The notes under the pieces were generated by a model. That model ran no database searches. It had not been told where the DNA came from and saw only the letters and a program-made list of their open reading frames with translations. 64,000 nt of DNA from W-Chloroflexi-9 sp045863195 (GTDB taxonomy: Bacteria > Chloroflexota > Dehalococcoidia > UBA2979): positions 39,627 to 103,626 of the forward strand of contig BTUI01000012.1 in the NCBI GenBank assembly GCA_045863195.1. The letters are read 5' to 3'. This document shows, one piece after another, positions 48,608 to 57,406 of this stretch (the first letter of the stretch is position 1; the number at the start of each line of letters is the position of its first letter). Made by a program: the position numbers and the translations under genes.

Positions 48608-49399
48608 ATGCGACCGAACACGACGCTGCGCGCCTGGCGCGCGGGCAAGCAGACGATCGGCGCGTGGCTCGCCAGCCCGGACGCGCATGCGACCGAGGTG
48701 ATGGCGAACGTGGGGTTTGACTGGCTGTGCGTGGACATGCAGCACGGTCTGATCGACTACTCAGACGCGCAGCACATGCTCCGGGCGATCTCCACCACCG
48801 CCACAATCCCCTTCGTGCGGGTGCCGTGGAACGACCCGGCGATCATCATGAAGGTGCTGGACGCGGGCGCGTACGGCGTGGTGGTGCCGCTGATCAACGA
48901 CGCGGAGGAGGCGCGCCGCGCCGTGTGGGCGGCGAAGTACCCACCCGCCGGCGGACGCTCCTCCGGCCCCGCGCGAGCCACGCTGTACGCCGGCTCCGAC
49001 TACCAGAAGCACGCGAACGACGAGGTCGCGGTCATCGGCATGATCGAGACGAAGGAGGGCATCGCCAACCTCGAGGAGATCCTCGCCGTGCCGGGGCTGG
49101 ACTGCGCCTACATTGGCCCCAGCGACCTCGCCTACGCGCTCGACCTCGAGCCGACGGGCGACAACCGCGACCCGCGCCACGAGGCGGTCGTGATGCAGAT
49201 CTACGAGGCGTGCCGGCGTCACGGGGTCGCCCCGGGAATGCACACCGGCAGCCTGGAGTTCACGACGAAGTGGCTGAAGGCCGGCTTCCAGATGGTGACG
49301 CTGGGCTCCGACATGGGCTTCATGCGCGCGAAGGCGGCCGCCGACCTCGGTGCGGCGCGCGGCGACACCGGCACGCCGCGGGTGGAGCCGGAGGCGTAG
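48608..49399 (+). CDS. HpcH/HpaI-family class II aldolase
   Basis: 263 residues. Metal-dependent pyruvate aldolase fold: GAWLASPDAHATEVMANVGFDWLCVDMQHG with the catalytic His in MQHGLID, VIGMIETKEGIANLEEI (Glu ligand) and YIGPSDLAYAL (Asp ligand). Members cleave 2-keto-4-hydroxy acids to pyruvate plus an aldehyde. It lies between a 2-hydroxyacid dehydrogenase and an Ldh-family enzyme, both of which could act on the products. ATG at 48608 follows GAGAGAGG. Confidence 0.9.
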   Translation: MRPNTTLRAWRAGKQTIGAWLASPDAHATEVMANVGFDWLCVDMQHGLIDYSDAQHMLRAISTTATIPFVRVPWNDPAIIMKVLDAGAYGVVVPLINDAEEARRAVWAAKYPPAGGRSSGPARATLYAGSDYQKHANDEVAVIGMIETKEGIANLEEILAVPGLDCAYIGPSDLAYALDLEPTGDNRDPRHEAVVMQIYEACRRHGVAPGMHTGSLEFTTKWLKAGFQMVTLGSDMGFMRAKAAADLGAARGDTGTPRVEPEA

Positions 49400-49404
49400 C
49401 GCAC

Positions 49405-50472
49405 GTGCCGGACCTCCCCGCGCGGGTGCTGGAGGAGCATGTCGCCGCGATCTTCGCGGCGGCCGGGTCGCCGCCGGAGGAGGCGCGTGCGGTCGCGGAG
49501 CACCTGGTCGGCGCGAACCTGCGCGGGCATGACTCGCACGGCGTGATCCGCGTGCCGGGCTACGCGGCGCAGGCGCGCGCCGGCGGCTACGTGCCGGGCG
49601 CGCCCACCACGGTCGTGCGGGAGTCGCCCTCGACCGCCCTCATCGATGGCGGCCTGAACCTCGGCCCGGTGGTCGCGGCGCGCGCGATGGCGATCGCGGT
49701 CGACAAGGCGCGGGAGACGGGCGTGGCGTTCGTCTCCTGCTTCCGCACGGGCCACATCGGCCGCGTCGGCGCATACGGGGAGCAGGCGGTGGCGGCCGGG
49801 ATGGGCGCGATCGGCGGCGTGAACTCGCCCGGCGGCCGTCTCACGGCGGCGTTCGGCGGCGGCCACCGGCGCACCGGCACCAACCCGCTCATGATCGCGC
49901 TCCCCGGCGACGATCCCGCGCGGCCGTTCGTGCTGGACATGGCTACCTCCGTCATCGCCGAGGGCAAACTGAAGGTCGCCGTGAACCGCGGCACGCCCGT
50001 CCCGCCCGGCGACATCATCGATGGCGACGGGCGTCCGACGACCGATGCGCGCGACTTCTACGGCACCGGCGACAACCCGAGGCCGGGGGCGCTGCTCCCG
50101 GTTGGTGGCCCCGCGGGCGGCTATAAGGGCTTCGGCCTGAACCTCGCGATCGAGTTGCTCTCGGGCGCGCTCTCCGGCGCGGGCACCGCCGTGGCGGGGC
50201 CGCGCGGCACCAACGGCGTCTGGTTCATCGCGTTCGACCTCGCTCGGTTCGTGGAGCCGGGTGAGTGGCGGGAGGCGTACGCGGCGCTCGTCGCGCACGT
50301 GCAGGAGCCGCCGTTCGCGCCGGGCGTGGAGGAGGTCCTCATCGCCGGCGAGCCGGAGCGCCGCCGGATGGCAGAACGCCTTGCCTCGGGCATCCCGCTG
50401 GACGAGGAGACGCTGCGCCAGATCGCGGAGACGGCGGTCGCGCTCGGCGTTGCGCCGCTGGCGGTGCCCTGA
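49405..50472 (+). CDS. Ldh-family (malate/ureidoglycolate-type) oxidoreductase
   Basis: 355 residues of the malate/L-sulfolactate/ureidoglycolate dehydrogenase family: GHDSHGVIRVPGY with the catalytic His, GHIGRVGAYGEQAV, and GTNPLMIALPGD, GGYKGFGLNLAIELLSGALSGA. NAD(P)-dependent oxidation of a 2-hydroxy acid is expected. The GTG at 49405 follows GGAGGC and lies 5 nt after the aldolase stop. Its stop shares a base with the ATG of the nuclease gene (TGATG). Confidence 0.9.
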   Translation: MPDLPARVLEEHVAAIFAAAGSPPEEARAVAEHLVGANLRGHDSHGVIRVPGYAAQARAGGYVPGAPTTVVRESPSTALIDGGLNLGPVVAARAMAIAVDKARETGVAFVSCFRTGHIGRVGAYGEQAVAAGMGAIGGVNSPGGRLTAAFGGGHRRTGTNPLMIALPGDDPARPFVLDMATSVIAEGKLKVAVNRGTPVPPGDIIDGDGRPTTDARDFYGTGDNPRPGALLPVGGPAGGYKGFGLNLAIELLSGALSGAGTAVAGPRGTNGVWFIAFDLARFVEPGEWREAYAALVAHVQEPPFAPGVEEVLIAGEPERRRMAERLASGIPLDEETLRQIAETAVALGVAPLAVP

Positions 50473-50954
50473 TGCCGCGCGCCACGAAGGCCGCCGGCGA
50501 GCAGGGCCACTTCTTCGACCCCACCTCGTGGCAGTCGCTCGTCGCCGCCTGCGCGCAGATCGCGCGCGACCTGGGCCTGGACGTGGAGACCGAGGTCTAC
50601 GTGGGGCGTCGTATCTGGGGCGCGCGCCGGCGCATCGACATCGTCGTCACCGACCCGTCGCTACGCCGCTCGCTCGGCATCGAGGTGAAGTACCAGCGGA
50701 CCGCCGGTTCGGCGGAGGAGAAGATCCCCGCGACCATCGATGACATCGCGGCGTGGCCGATCCCGGGCATCGTGGTGTTCCACGGCCCGGGCTTCAGCAC
50801 GCACATGCGGTCGTTCCTGCAGGCGGCGGGCAAGGCGGTGGAACTGGAGGACCTGGAGACGTGGCTCCGGCTCTACTTCGTCCTGGGCTCCGCGCGGCCG
50901 TCGCTGACCTCCGACGCGGAGGCGAGCGAACGGCGCTCCTCGTCGGCTGGGTAG
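50472..50954 (+). CDS. PD-(D/E)XK nuclease, probable type II restriction enzyme
   Basis: 160 residues. The catalytic core D56...E71-V-K73 with Q75 lies in RRIDIVVTDP and LGIEVKYQ, preceded by conserved acidic residues ETEV (residues 39-42). The following RTAGSAEEKIP resembles the GSAEEKIP stretch of several type II restriction enzymes. The last 40 residues are loose and Ser/Arg-rich. It overlaps the Dam-type methylase gene tail to tail by 82 bp, which suggests a restriction-modification pair. Its start is coupled to the Ldh gene, an odd neighbour for a nuclease. Recognition site unknown. Confidence 0.65.
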   Translation: MPRATKAAGEQGHFFDPTSWQSLVAACAQIARDLGLDVETEVYVGRRIWGARRRIDIVVTDPSLRRSLGIEVKYQRTAGSAEEKIPATIDDIAAWPIPGIVVFHGPGFSTHMRSFLQAAGKAVELEDLETWLRLYFVLGSARPSLTSDAEASERRSSSAG

Positions 50955-51820
50955 TTCATCACGATCAGCTCGTCCACCGCGCCGCGGCGGTCGCCGCGTG
51001 AGTTGATCGCGCGCCGTGCCGGCACCGCCTCGATGCGGTAGCGCAAGCCGGCGAACGGGCCGCGGTCGGCGCTGTAGAGCCCCACGATGAAGTCCTGGTG
51101 CGAGTTAGAGAGCATCACGCGCACCCCTCGTGCGGTGAGGTCGTCTACCGTCCACTTCAGCCGCACCTGCTCGTGCCGGTCGAACGCCCCGCTGGTGTAG
51201 CCCGTGAAGGACGAGGTCTTGGACAGCGGCTCGAACGGTGGGTCCAGGTAGACGAAATCGCCGGCGGCGGCGGCGCCCAGGGACGCCTCGAAGTCCGCGC
51301 AGGTGATCTCCACGCCGCGGAGGGCGGCGGCGGCGGCGCGGAGGGCGCCCTCGTCGAGGATGCGCGGGTTCCGGTACTTCCCGTGCGGCACGTTGAACTC
51401 CCCGCGCTTGTTGACGCGGTAGAGGCCGTTGAAGCAGGTCTTGTTGAGGAAGATGAAGCGCGCCGCCACGTCGAGCCGGTCGGCGGGCTGCCGGTCCCGT
51501 TCCGCGTAGTAGATCGCGGCCCGCTCCGCCTCGCCCGCCGCGAGGTACGGCCCGGCGAGGTCGTGGAGGCGGCCGATCAGCCGCTCCGTCTCGTCCCGCA
51601 CCACCTGGTAGACGGTCACCAGATCCTCGTTCAGGTCGTTCAGGACGGCGCGCCGGGGGGCCAAGGCCGGGTCCGCCGCCAGCCCGAAGAACATGGCGCC
51701 GCCGCCCACGAACGCCTCGTGGTAGGTCGCCACGCTGCGCGGGGCGCGCGCCACCAGCGGCTCCAGGATCTGGCCCTTGCCGCCCGCCCACTTCAGGAAG
51801 GGATGCGCGGCCGCCTCCAC
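50873..51820 (-). CDS. D12-class N6-adenine DNA methyltransferase (Dam type)
   Basis: 315 residues. SAM motif FLKWAGGKGQ at residues 8-17, AFVGGGAMFF near residue 36-45, ND-NEDL, and the catalytic DPPF at 193-196 (usually DPPY in this group) define the Dam/DpnM class. FLNKTCFNGLYRVN is a further class signature. It methylates adenine in a short site, typically GATC. The GTG at 51820 begins the conserved part. Its 3' end overlaps the nuclease gene by 82 bp. Confidence 0.88.
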   Translation of the reverse strand: MEAAAHPFLKWAGGKGQILEPLVARAPRSVATYHEAFVGGGAMFFGLAADPALAPRRAVLNDLNEDLVTVYQVVRDETERLIGRLHDLAGPYLAAGEAERAAIYYAERDRQPADRLDVAARFIFLNKTCFNGLYRVNKRGEFNVPHGKYRNPRILDEGALRAAAAALRGVEITCADFEASLGAAAAGDFVYLDPPFEPLSKTSSFTGYTSGAFDRHEQVRLKWTVDDLTARGVRVMLSNSHQDFIVGLYSADRGPFAGLRYRIEAVPARRAINSRGDRRGAVDELIVMNYPADEERRSLASASEVSDGRAEPRTK

Positions 51821-51973
51821 GCCGGTGGCGCGAGGGCGAGCGGCGGCGGCGGGGCGTGCTGGCGGAATGGCGGCGCTCCGAGGTGGGTGCGGGCGGTCTG
51901 GCCGGGGAGTGAGCGGATTCTAACGGCTGGCCCGCCCACCCGCGATCCTCGGCGGCACCGTGCCGCTCCAGAC

Positions 51974-52000
51974 GAAACGTGGATGTAACACAGGCGACAT
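51974..52000. promoter_or_regulatory. Candidate nitrogen-regulator site before amt
   Basis: GAAAC (51974), six bases, GTAAC (51985), six bases, then GACAT (51996), where a GlnR-type tandem operator would have GAAAC. The spacing matches the 11-bp register of actinobacterial GlnR sites exactly. It lies 78-104 nt upstream of the amt ATG. The match in the last site is partial. Confidence 0.4.
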
Positions 52001-52031
52001 TCTGGGGACACACCGTGCAGAGAGTCTCGTC

Positions 52032-52056
52032 ACGGCCCGGAAACGAACCGGGCCGT
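52032..52056 (+). promoter_or_regulatory. Leader hairpin of amt
   Basis: Nine-bp stem ACGGCCCGG / CCGGGCCGT with loop AAACGAA, ending 21 nt before the amt ATG and just upstream of the GGGAGGGA ribosome site. Confidence 0.45.
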
Positions 52057-52077
52057 TGGCGTGGGAGGGACAACGGG

Positions 52078-53295
52078 ATGGATAGCGGAGCAACGGCGTG
52101 GATGCTGACGAGCTGCGCGCTCGTCCTCTTCATGACGCCCGGGCTCGCGTTCTTCTACAGCGGCATGGTCCGCTCCAAGAACGCGCTCGGGATGCTGATG
52201 AAGAACTACGTGGCGATGGGCATCGTCACGATCACCTGGGTGCTGGTCGGAGCATCGCTCACGTTCAGCGGCGGCAACGAGATTGCCGGCCTGAACGTCA
52301 TCGGCGACCTCAACCTCTGGGGCCTGCGTGACCTGGGGCTCACCAACGAGCACTTTGGTCTGCCGTACCCGGACAACGTGCAGATGATGTTCCAGTTGAT
52401 GTTCGCGATCATCACGCCGGCCCTGATCTCCGGCGCGATCGCGGAGCGCATGAAGTTCTCCGCCTGGGCGGTCTTCATCGCGATCTGGTCGCTCATCGTC
52501 TACGTGCCGATGGCGCACTGGGTGTGGGGCGGCGGCTTCATCGCGGAGGACGTGCAGGCGTACGATTTCGCGGGCGGCCTGGTGGTCCACATCAACGCCG
52601 GCGCGGCCGCGCTGGCGGTGCTGCTGGTGCTGGGCAAGCGCACCGGCTGGCGCCAGCAGGCGATCCGCCCGCACTCGCTCCCGCTCACCATCCTCGGTGC
52701 GGGCATGCTCTGGTTCGGCTGGTTCGGCTTCAACGCCGGCTCCGCGTTCGACGCGAACGCCGCCGCCGGCAACGCCTTCCTGACCACGCAGGTCGCCGCC
52801 GGCGTCGCCGCGACGGTCTGGATCATCGCGGAGGCCGCGATGCACGGGAAGCCGACGACCCTCGGCTTCGTCTCCGGCGCGGTCGCCGGCCTCGTCGCCA
52901 TCACCCCGGCGGCGGGCTTCGTCGGCCCGCTGGGCGCGATGGCGATCGGTGCGGCGGCGGGTGCGGTCTGCTTCGCGGCGCTGCGCCTGAAGTTCATCTT
53001 CAACTTCGACGACTCGCTGGACGTCGTCGCGGTGCACCTCGTCGGCGGTATCCTCGGCGCGCTGCTGCTGGGGCTGCTGGCGGAGGAGATGTACGGCGGT
53101 GTGGCCGGGGGCATCGACCAGTTCGGCCGCCAGGCGCTGAGCGTGGTCATCGCCCTCGTCTACTCGTTCGTCGTCTCCTTCGCGCTGGCGAAGGTGCTGG
53201 ACATGGCCATGGGCCTGCGCGTCTCGGAAGAGGCGGAGCGCAGCGGCCTGGACCTGGCCCTGCACGACGAGCAGTCCTACGTGCTGGCGGAATAG
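52078..53295 (+). CDS. amt: Ammonium transporter
   Basis: 405 residues, 11 membrane helices. The twin histidines of the conduction pore are present, one in VVHINAGAAALAVL and one in VVAVHLVGGILGALLLG; FYSGMVRSKNALGMLMKN, GWFGFNAGSA and the DD of FDDSLD also match Amt proteins. Ammonium is taken up and the flow is shut by the PII protein encoded 12 nt downstream. The start ATG at 52078 has GGGAGGGA. First gene of amt-glnK-glnD. Confidence 0.95.
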   Translation: MDSGATAWMLTSCALVLFMTPGLAFFYSGMVRSKNALGMLMKNYVAMGIVTITWVLVGASLTFSGGNEIAGLNVIGDLNLWGLRDLGLTNEHFGLPYPDNVQMMFQLMFAIITPALISGAIAERMKFSAWAVFIAIWSLIVYVPMAHWVWGGGFIAEDVQAYDFAGGLVVHINAGAAALAVLLVLGKRTGWRQQAIRPHSLPLTILGAGMLWFGWFGFNAGSAFDANAAAGNAFLTTQVAAGVAATVWIIAEAAMHGKPTTLGFVSGAVAGLVAITPAAGFVGPLGAMAIGAAAGAVCFAALRLKFIFNFDDSLDVVAVHLVGGILGALLLGLLAEEMYGGVAGGIDQFGRQALSVVIALVYSFVVSFALAKVLDMAMGLRVSEEAERSGLDLALHDEQSYVLAE

Positions 53296-53307
53296 GAGCG
53301 AGCAGCC

Positions 53308-53646
53308 ATGAAACTCGTCATCGCCTACATCGCCCCGTTCAAGCTGGACGAGGTCCGCGACGCGCTGAAGGGCGCGGGCGTGACCGGCCTCACCGCCATG
53401 AACGTGCAGGGCTTCGGCCGGCAGTCCGGCCATACGGAGACCTACCGCGGCGCGGAGTACGAGGTGGACATGGTCCCGAAGGTGCGGATCGAGGTGCTGG
53501 TGGACGACACCCTGGCGCCGACGGTGATCTCCACCATTGAGACCACCGCCCGCACCGGCTCCATCGGTGACGGCAAGATCGCCGTGATGCCGGTGGAGGA
53601 TGTGATCCGCATCCGCACCGGCGAACGCGGCCGCGACGCCATCTAG
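53308..53646 (+). CDS. glnK: Nitrogen regulatory protein PII
   Basis: 112 residues, normal PII length. MKLVIAYIAPFKLDEVRDAL opens the fold; the T-loop reads HTETYRGAEYEVDMVPK with Tyr51, the residue uridylylated by GlnD in other bacteria; the end IAVMPVEDVIRIRTGERGRDAI is typical. The gene downstream encodes GlnD, so uridylylation control is very likely active. It lies 12 nt after amt, as in most amt-glnK pairs, where PII blocks the transporter. Confidence 0.96.
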   Translation: MKLVIAYIAPFKLDEVRDALKGAGVTGLTAMNVQGFGRQSGHTETYRGAEYEVDMVPKVRIEVLVDDTLAPTVISTIETTARTGSIGDGKIAVMPVEDVIRIRTGERGRDAI

Positions 53647-53650
53647 GCGC

Positions 53651-55954
53651 GTGGCCGGGACGGCGGCGCTCGCACGCTTCCTGCAGGCGCGCTCGGACAC
53701 GTCCGAGCGCGCCTCTGCGCGTGCCGGCGCCGAGCAGTGCGCTTACCTCGCCGAACTGCTGGACGCCTCGCTCGAGGTGCTGGTGGTGGCCTCGGGCCAG
53801 CCTGGCCTCGCCCTCATCGCCGTCGGCGGCTACGGCCGTGGCGAGCAGTCTCGGCACTCGGACGTGGACGTGATGCTCCTCGTCGAGCGCGGGGCGGAGG
53901 AGGGCGCGACCCGGCTCCTCTATCCCCTCTGGGATGCGGGCCTGAAGGTGGGCCACTCCGTCCGCACGGTTCCCCAGGTCGCGGAAGCCGCGCATGCGAA
54001 CGTGGAAACATTCACCGCGCTTCTGGATGCCCGCTTCATCGCGGGGGAGCCCCGGCTCTGGCTGGAGTTCGAGGAGGCACGCCGCCAGTGGGCGCGCGGG
54101 CAGCGTGAGTGGCTGCGCGCACGCCTGGCTGAGCGTCGGGCGGCGCTGGTCGCGCGCGAGCCGTGGCAACTGCTCGCGGTGGACCTGAAGAACGGCCGTG
54201 GAGGGCTGCGGGACATCCAGGCCGTCCACTGGCTGGCGGCGGTGGACGCTGTCGTGACGGGCGCCGCCGAGGTTCCGCTGTCCCCGGACCTGGTCGCGGC
54301 GCGCGAGCGGCTGCTGGCCACCCGCAACGCCGTCCACGCCGGCGCGGAGCGCCCCACCGATGTCTACCGCCCGGAGACGGCGGTGGAGGTCGGACGCTGG
54401 CTCGGCGAGGACCCGTTCGAATGGGGGCGCTCGCTCTACGCCACGATGCGGACGGTGGACGCCGCCGCCGCGCTTGCGCTGCAGCCTCCGGAGGAGCGCC
54501 GTCGCTGGTGGCAGCGCCCCAGGCGTCCCGTCGTCTCGCCGCCGTCGCCCGAACCGGGCCACCTCGAGCAGATGCGGGCCACGCTCGAGGCCGTGCGCCC
54601 GGGCGGCGCGCTGGAGCCGTTGCCGCGGACGGCGTGGCTGGAGCGACTCCTGCCGGAGTGGGAGGTGCTCCGCGCCCGACCGCACATCGCCGCGTTCCAT
54701 GTCCACCCGGTGGACGTGCACGCCGTCCGCACCGTCGCGGAGGCGCGCCACATTCTGCAGCGCGACGACTTCGACTCCGGCACGCCCGCCGTGGGCCGCG
54801 AGTTCGGACGCTCGCACGAACTGCTGCTGGCGGCGCTGCTGCACGACATCGGCAAGGGGCACGGGGTCGACCATCCCGAGGCCGGAGCGGTGATGGCGGA
54901 ACGGTTCGCCGCGCGCGCCGGGCTCCCGGCAGAGGAGGCGGTCCGCCTCGTCGCGGCGGTGCGCCACCATCTGCTCCTGCCCGGTGTCGCCACGCGCCGC
55001 GACATTGCGGACACCGAGGTGATCCGCGAGACCGCGGCAACGGTGGGCGACGCGAGCACGCTGCGCCTGCTGTATCTCCTGGCGGTGGCGGACGCGCGCG
55101 CCAGCGGCCCGGACGTCTGGAACCAGTGGAAGGCGCAGCTGATGCTCGCGCTCTACCGGCGCGTGCTGGCGGTGCTGCAGACCGACCGGCCGGATGCGGC
55201 GATCCCGCGCCTCGAAAGCGTCGTGGAGGCGCTCGCGGGCCGCATCGCGGAGGCGGACGTGCGGGCGCACCTCCGTGGGCTGGCGTCCGACTACTTGATG
55301 AGCACCGCGCCGAAGGCGATCGGCGACCACATCGAACTGATCCGCGCGGCGGCCGGGCGCACCGCCGCCACCATGGAGCCGCTGGGCGCCATCGACCGCC
55401 TCACGATCGTCTCGCCGGACCGCCCCGGCCTCCTCCAGGACATCGCGGGGACGCTGGCCGGACTGAACGCCAGCGTCCTCGGCGGGGTCGCCTACACGCA
55501 CACGGACGGGACGGCGATCGAGGTCTGGCACGTGCGGGACGCGCTGGGGGTGGGGCTGGACGATCGGCGGCGGCAGCGCATCCTGGACGCGATCCCGAAG
55601 GCGGTGGACGGCGCGTACGACATCGACGACCGCCTCGCGGAGGTGGCCCGCTCCTACCCGCAGCCGGCGCGCCGGGGCGATATCGGCACGCTCGTCCACC
55701 TCGATAACGCCGCCTCGCGGGAGTACTCGGTGCTGGAGATCTCCACGCCGGACCGGCGGGGGCTGCTCTACGCGGTCACGCGCACCCTCCACGAGATGGG
55801 GTTCGATATCCACCTCGCGAAGGTGGACACCATCGGCCCGGAGGTCGTGGACGCGTTCTACATCCGCCGTCAGAACGGCCGCCGGGTGGAGGAGCCGGAC
55901 GAGATCGAGCGCCTCGAACGGCGGATCACCGAGGTGCTGGCGGCCCTCGACTGA
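53651..55954 (+). CDS. glnD: PII uridylyltransferase/uridylyl-removing enzyme
   Basis: 767 residues, somewhat shorter than the E. coli enzyme (about 890). Domains in order: nucleotidyltransferase with GGYGRGEQSRHSDVDVML (near residues 55-75), a helical region with LKNGRGGLRDIQAVHWL, the HD phosphohydrolase HELLLAALLHDIGKGHGVDHPEAG (near residue 390), and two ACT domains starting DRLTIVSPDRPGLLQDIAG and EISTPDRRGLLYAVTRTL that sense glutamine. All catalytic elements look intact. GTG start at 53651, 4 nt after glnK. Confidence 0.94.
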   Translation: MAGTAALARFLQARSDTSERASARAGAEQCAYLAELLDASLEVLVVASGQPGLALIAVGGYGRGEQSRHSDVDVMLLVERGAEEGATRLLYPLWDAGLKVGHSVRTVPQVAEAAHANVETFTALLDARFIAGEPRLWLEFEEARRQWARGQREWLRARLAERRAALVAREPWQLLAVDLKNGRGGLRDIQAVHWLAAVDAVVTGAAEVPLSPDLVAARERLLATRNAVHAGAERPTDVYRPETAVEVGRWLGEDPFEWGRSLYATMRTVDAAAALALQPPEERRRWWQRPRRPVVSPPSPEPGHLEQMRATLEAVRPGGALEPLPRTAWLERLLPEWEVLRARPHIAAFHVHPVDVHAVRTVAEARHILQRDDFDSGTPAVGREFGRSHELLLAALLHDIGKGHGVDHPEAGAVMAERFAARAGLPAEEAVRLVAAVRHHLLLPGVATRRDIADTEVIRETAATVGDASTLRLLYLLAVADARASGPDVWNQWKAQLMLALYRRVLAVLQTDRPDAAIPRLESVVEALAGRIAEADVRAHLRGLASDYLMSTAPKAIGDHIELIRAAAGRTAATMEPLGAIDRLTIVSPDRPGLLQDIAGTLAGLNASVLGGVAYTHTDGTAIEVWHVRDALGVGLDDRRRQRILDAIPKAVDGAYDIDDRLAEVARSYPQPARRGDIGTLVHLDNAASREYSVLEISTPDRRGLLYAVTRTLHEMGFDIHLAKVDTIGPEVVDAFYIRRQNGRRVEEPDEIERLERRITEVLAALD

Positions 55955-55971
55955 CCCTCGCGGGAGGGTCA
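55952..55971 (+). terminator. Hairpin at the end of the amt-glnK-glnD operon
   Basis: Eight-bp stem TGACCCTC / GAGGGTCA with a 4-nt loop; the left arm includes the glnD TGA. No U tract follows. Confidence 0.45.
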
Positions 55972-56075
55972 GATGGGCCTGCGGGGCGGATGATAGGATC
56001 GTGCGCGCGCTACGGGGAGGCGCACCATATCTCCCATTCCCAGTTACGCCTGACGGCGTTTGAGCAGGGGTGAAC

Positions 56076-57338
56076 ATGCCCGAGAAGAAGGACCTGTACG
56101 AGCTGGGTGAGACGCCGCCGCTGGGCCACGTGCCGAAGCAGATGTACGCGTCGCTCATCCGCCGCGAGCGCTACGGCCAGCCGAAGGACGCCTTCAAGGT
56201 CGAGGTCGTGGACGTGCCGGAGATCGGCCCGAAGGACGTGCTGGTCTACGTCATGGCCGCCGGCGTGAACTACAACAACGTGTGGTCCGCGCTGGGCTTC
56301 CCGGTGGACGTGATCGCCTCGCGGCAGCGGGCGGGCGAGAAGGAAGACTTCCACATCGGCGGTTCGGACGCCTCCGGCATCGTCTGGGCTACGGGGTCCG
56401 AGGTCACCAACGTGAAGGTCGGCGACGAGGTCGTCCTCTCGTGCGGCATGTGGGACGACAACGCGCCGGACATCCAGGCGGGCGCCGACCCGATCACCTC
56501 CACCTCCAACCGCATCTGGGGGTACGAGACCAACTACGGCTCGTTCGCCCAGTTCACCCGCGTCCAGTACCACCAGTGCTTCCCCAAGCCGAAGCACCTC
56601 ACCTGGGAGGCTGCCGGCGCCTACATGCTCGTCGGCGCGACCGCCTATCGGATGCTGATGGGCTGGGAGCCGAACGTCGTCCACGAGGGTGACCCGGTGC
56701 TGGTCTGGGGCGCCACGGGCGGCCTGGGCGTGATGGCCCTGCAGATCACCAAGGCGAAGGGCGGCATCCCCGTCGCGGTGGTCTCGGACGAGTCCAAGTT
56801 CGAGATGTGCTACCAGCTGGGCGCGAAGGGCGTGATCAACCGTCGCGACCCGTCCTTCACGCACTGGGGCCGGCTGCCGGACCTGGATGACGCGGCCGCG
56901 TTCGGCGAGTGGATGAAGGGCGCGCGCGCCTTCGGGGCGAAGTTCTGGGAGGTGCTCGGCGAGCGCCGTAACCCGCGCATCGTGTTCGAGCACCCGGGCG
57001 AGTCCACCGTGCCGACCTCGGTCTTCATGTGCGACAACGCGGGCATGGTCGTGATCTGCGCGGGGACCTCCGGGTACAACGCGGACGTGGACCTGCGCTA
57101 CCTGTGGATGCGCCAGAAGCGCCTGCAGGGCTCCCACTTCGCGAACACGCAGCAGTGCGCCGAGTTCAACGACATGGTCGCAGCGAAGCTGGTGGATCCG
57201 GTGCTCTCGACGGTCTTCCCCTTCGAAGGGACGGGCGACGCGCACCAGTTGATGCACGAGAACCGGCACCCGGCCGGCAACATGGCGGTGCTGGTGAACG
57301 CCCTCAAGCAGGGCGAGACCACGCTCGCCGTCTCGTAA
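56076..57338 (+). CDS. ccr: Crotonyl-CoA carboxylase/reductase
   Basis: 420 residues, medium-chain reductase fold. It follows the CCR group closely: YELGETPPLGHVPKQMYAS at the start, VMAAGVNYNNVWSALGFPV with the CO2-binding Asn, IAGSDASG-like GGSDASGIVW, RIWGYETNYGSFAQFTRVQ, VLVWGATGGLGVMALQI, and QGSHFANT with the CO2-positioning His. It reductively carboxylates crotonyl-CoA to ethylmalonyl-CoA with NADPH, either for the ethylmalonyl-CoA pathway or for making special extender units; no partner genes are here. I use the ATG at 56076, 5 nt after GGGG; GTG 56070 is possible. Confidence 0.93.
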   Translation: MPEKKDLYELGETPPLGHVPKQMYASLIRRERYGQPKDAFKVEVVDVPEIGPKDVLVYVMAAGVNYNNVWSALGFPVDVIASRQRAGEKEDFHIGGSDASGIVWATGSEVTNVKVGDEVVLSCGMWDDNAPDIQAGADPITSTSNRIWGYETNYGSFAQFTRVQYHQCFPKPKHLTWEAAGAYMLVGATAYRMLMGWEPNVVHEGDPVLVWGATGGLGVMALQITKAKGGIPVAVVSDESKFEMCYQLGAKGVINRRDPSFTHWGRLPDLDDAAAFGEWMKGARAFGAKFWEVLGERRNPRIVFEHPGESTVPTSVFMCDNAGMVVICAGTSGYNADVDLRYLWMRQKRLQGSHFANTQQCAEFNDMVAAKLVDPVLSTVFPFEGTGDAHQLMHENRHPAGNMAVLVNALKQGETTLAVS

Positions 57339-57380
57339 CGCCCGAGGGGCCTCCGGCCCCGCGGCAACGGTCAGCAACGG

Positions 57381-57406
57381 ACGGGGCGCCCAGTTGGGCG
57401 CCCCGT
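57381..57406 (+). terminator. Terminator of ccr
   Basis: Twelve-bp stem ACGGGGCGCCCA / TGGGCGCCCCGT with a 2-nt centre, 42 nt after the stop codon, followed by CTGCGTGTC. No U tract. Confidence 0.8.

Larger units (their letters stand above)
51821..52077. other. Divergent regulatory region between the methylase and amt
   Basis: 257 nt with no gene. It holds the GAAAC-N6-GTAAC element (51974-51989), a leader hairpin (52032-52056) and the amt ribosome site. The stretch next to the methylase is purely GC-rich and has no visible -10. Confidence 0.4.
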
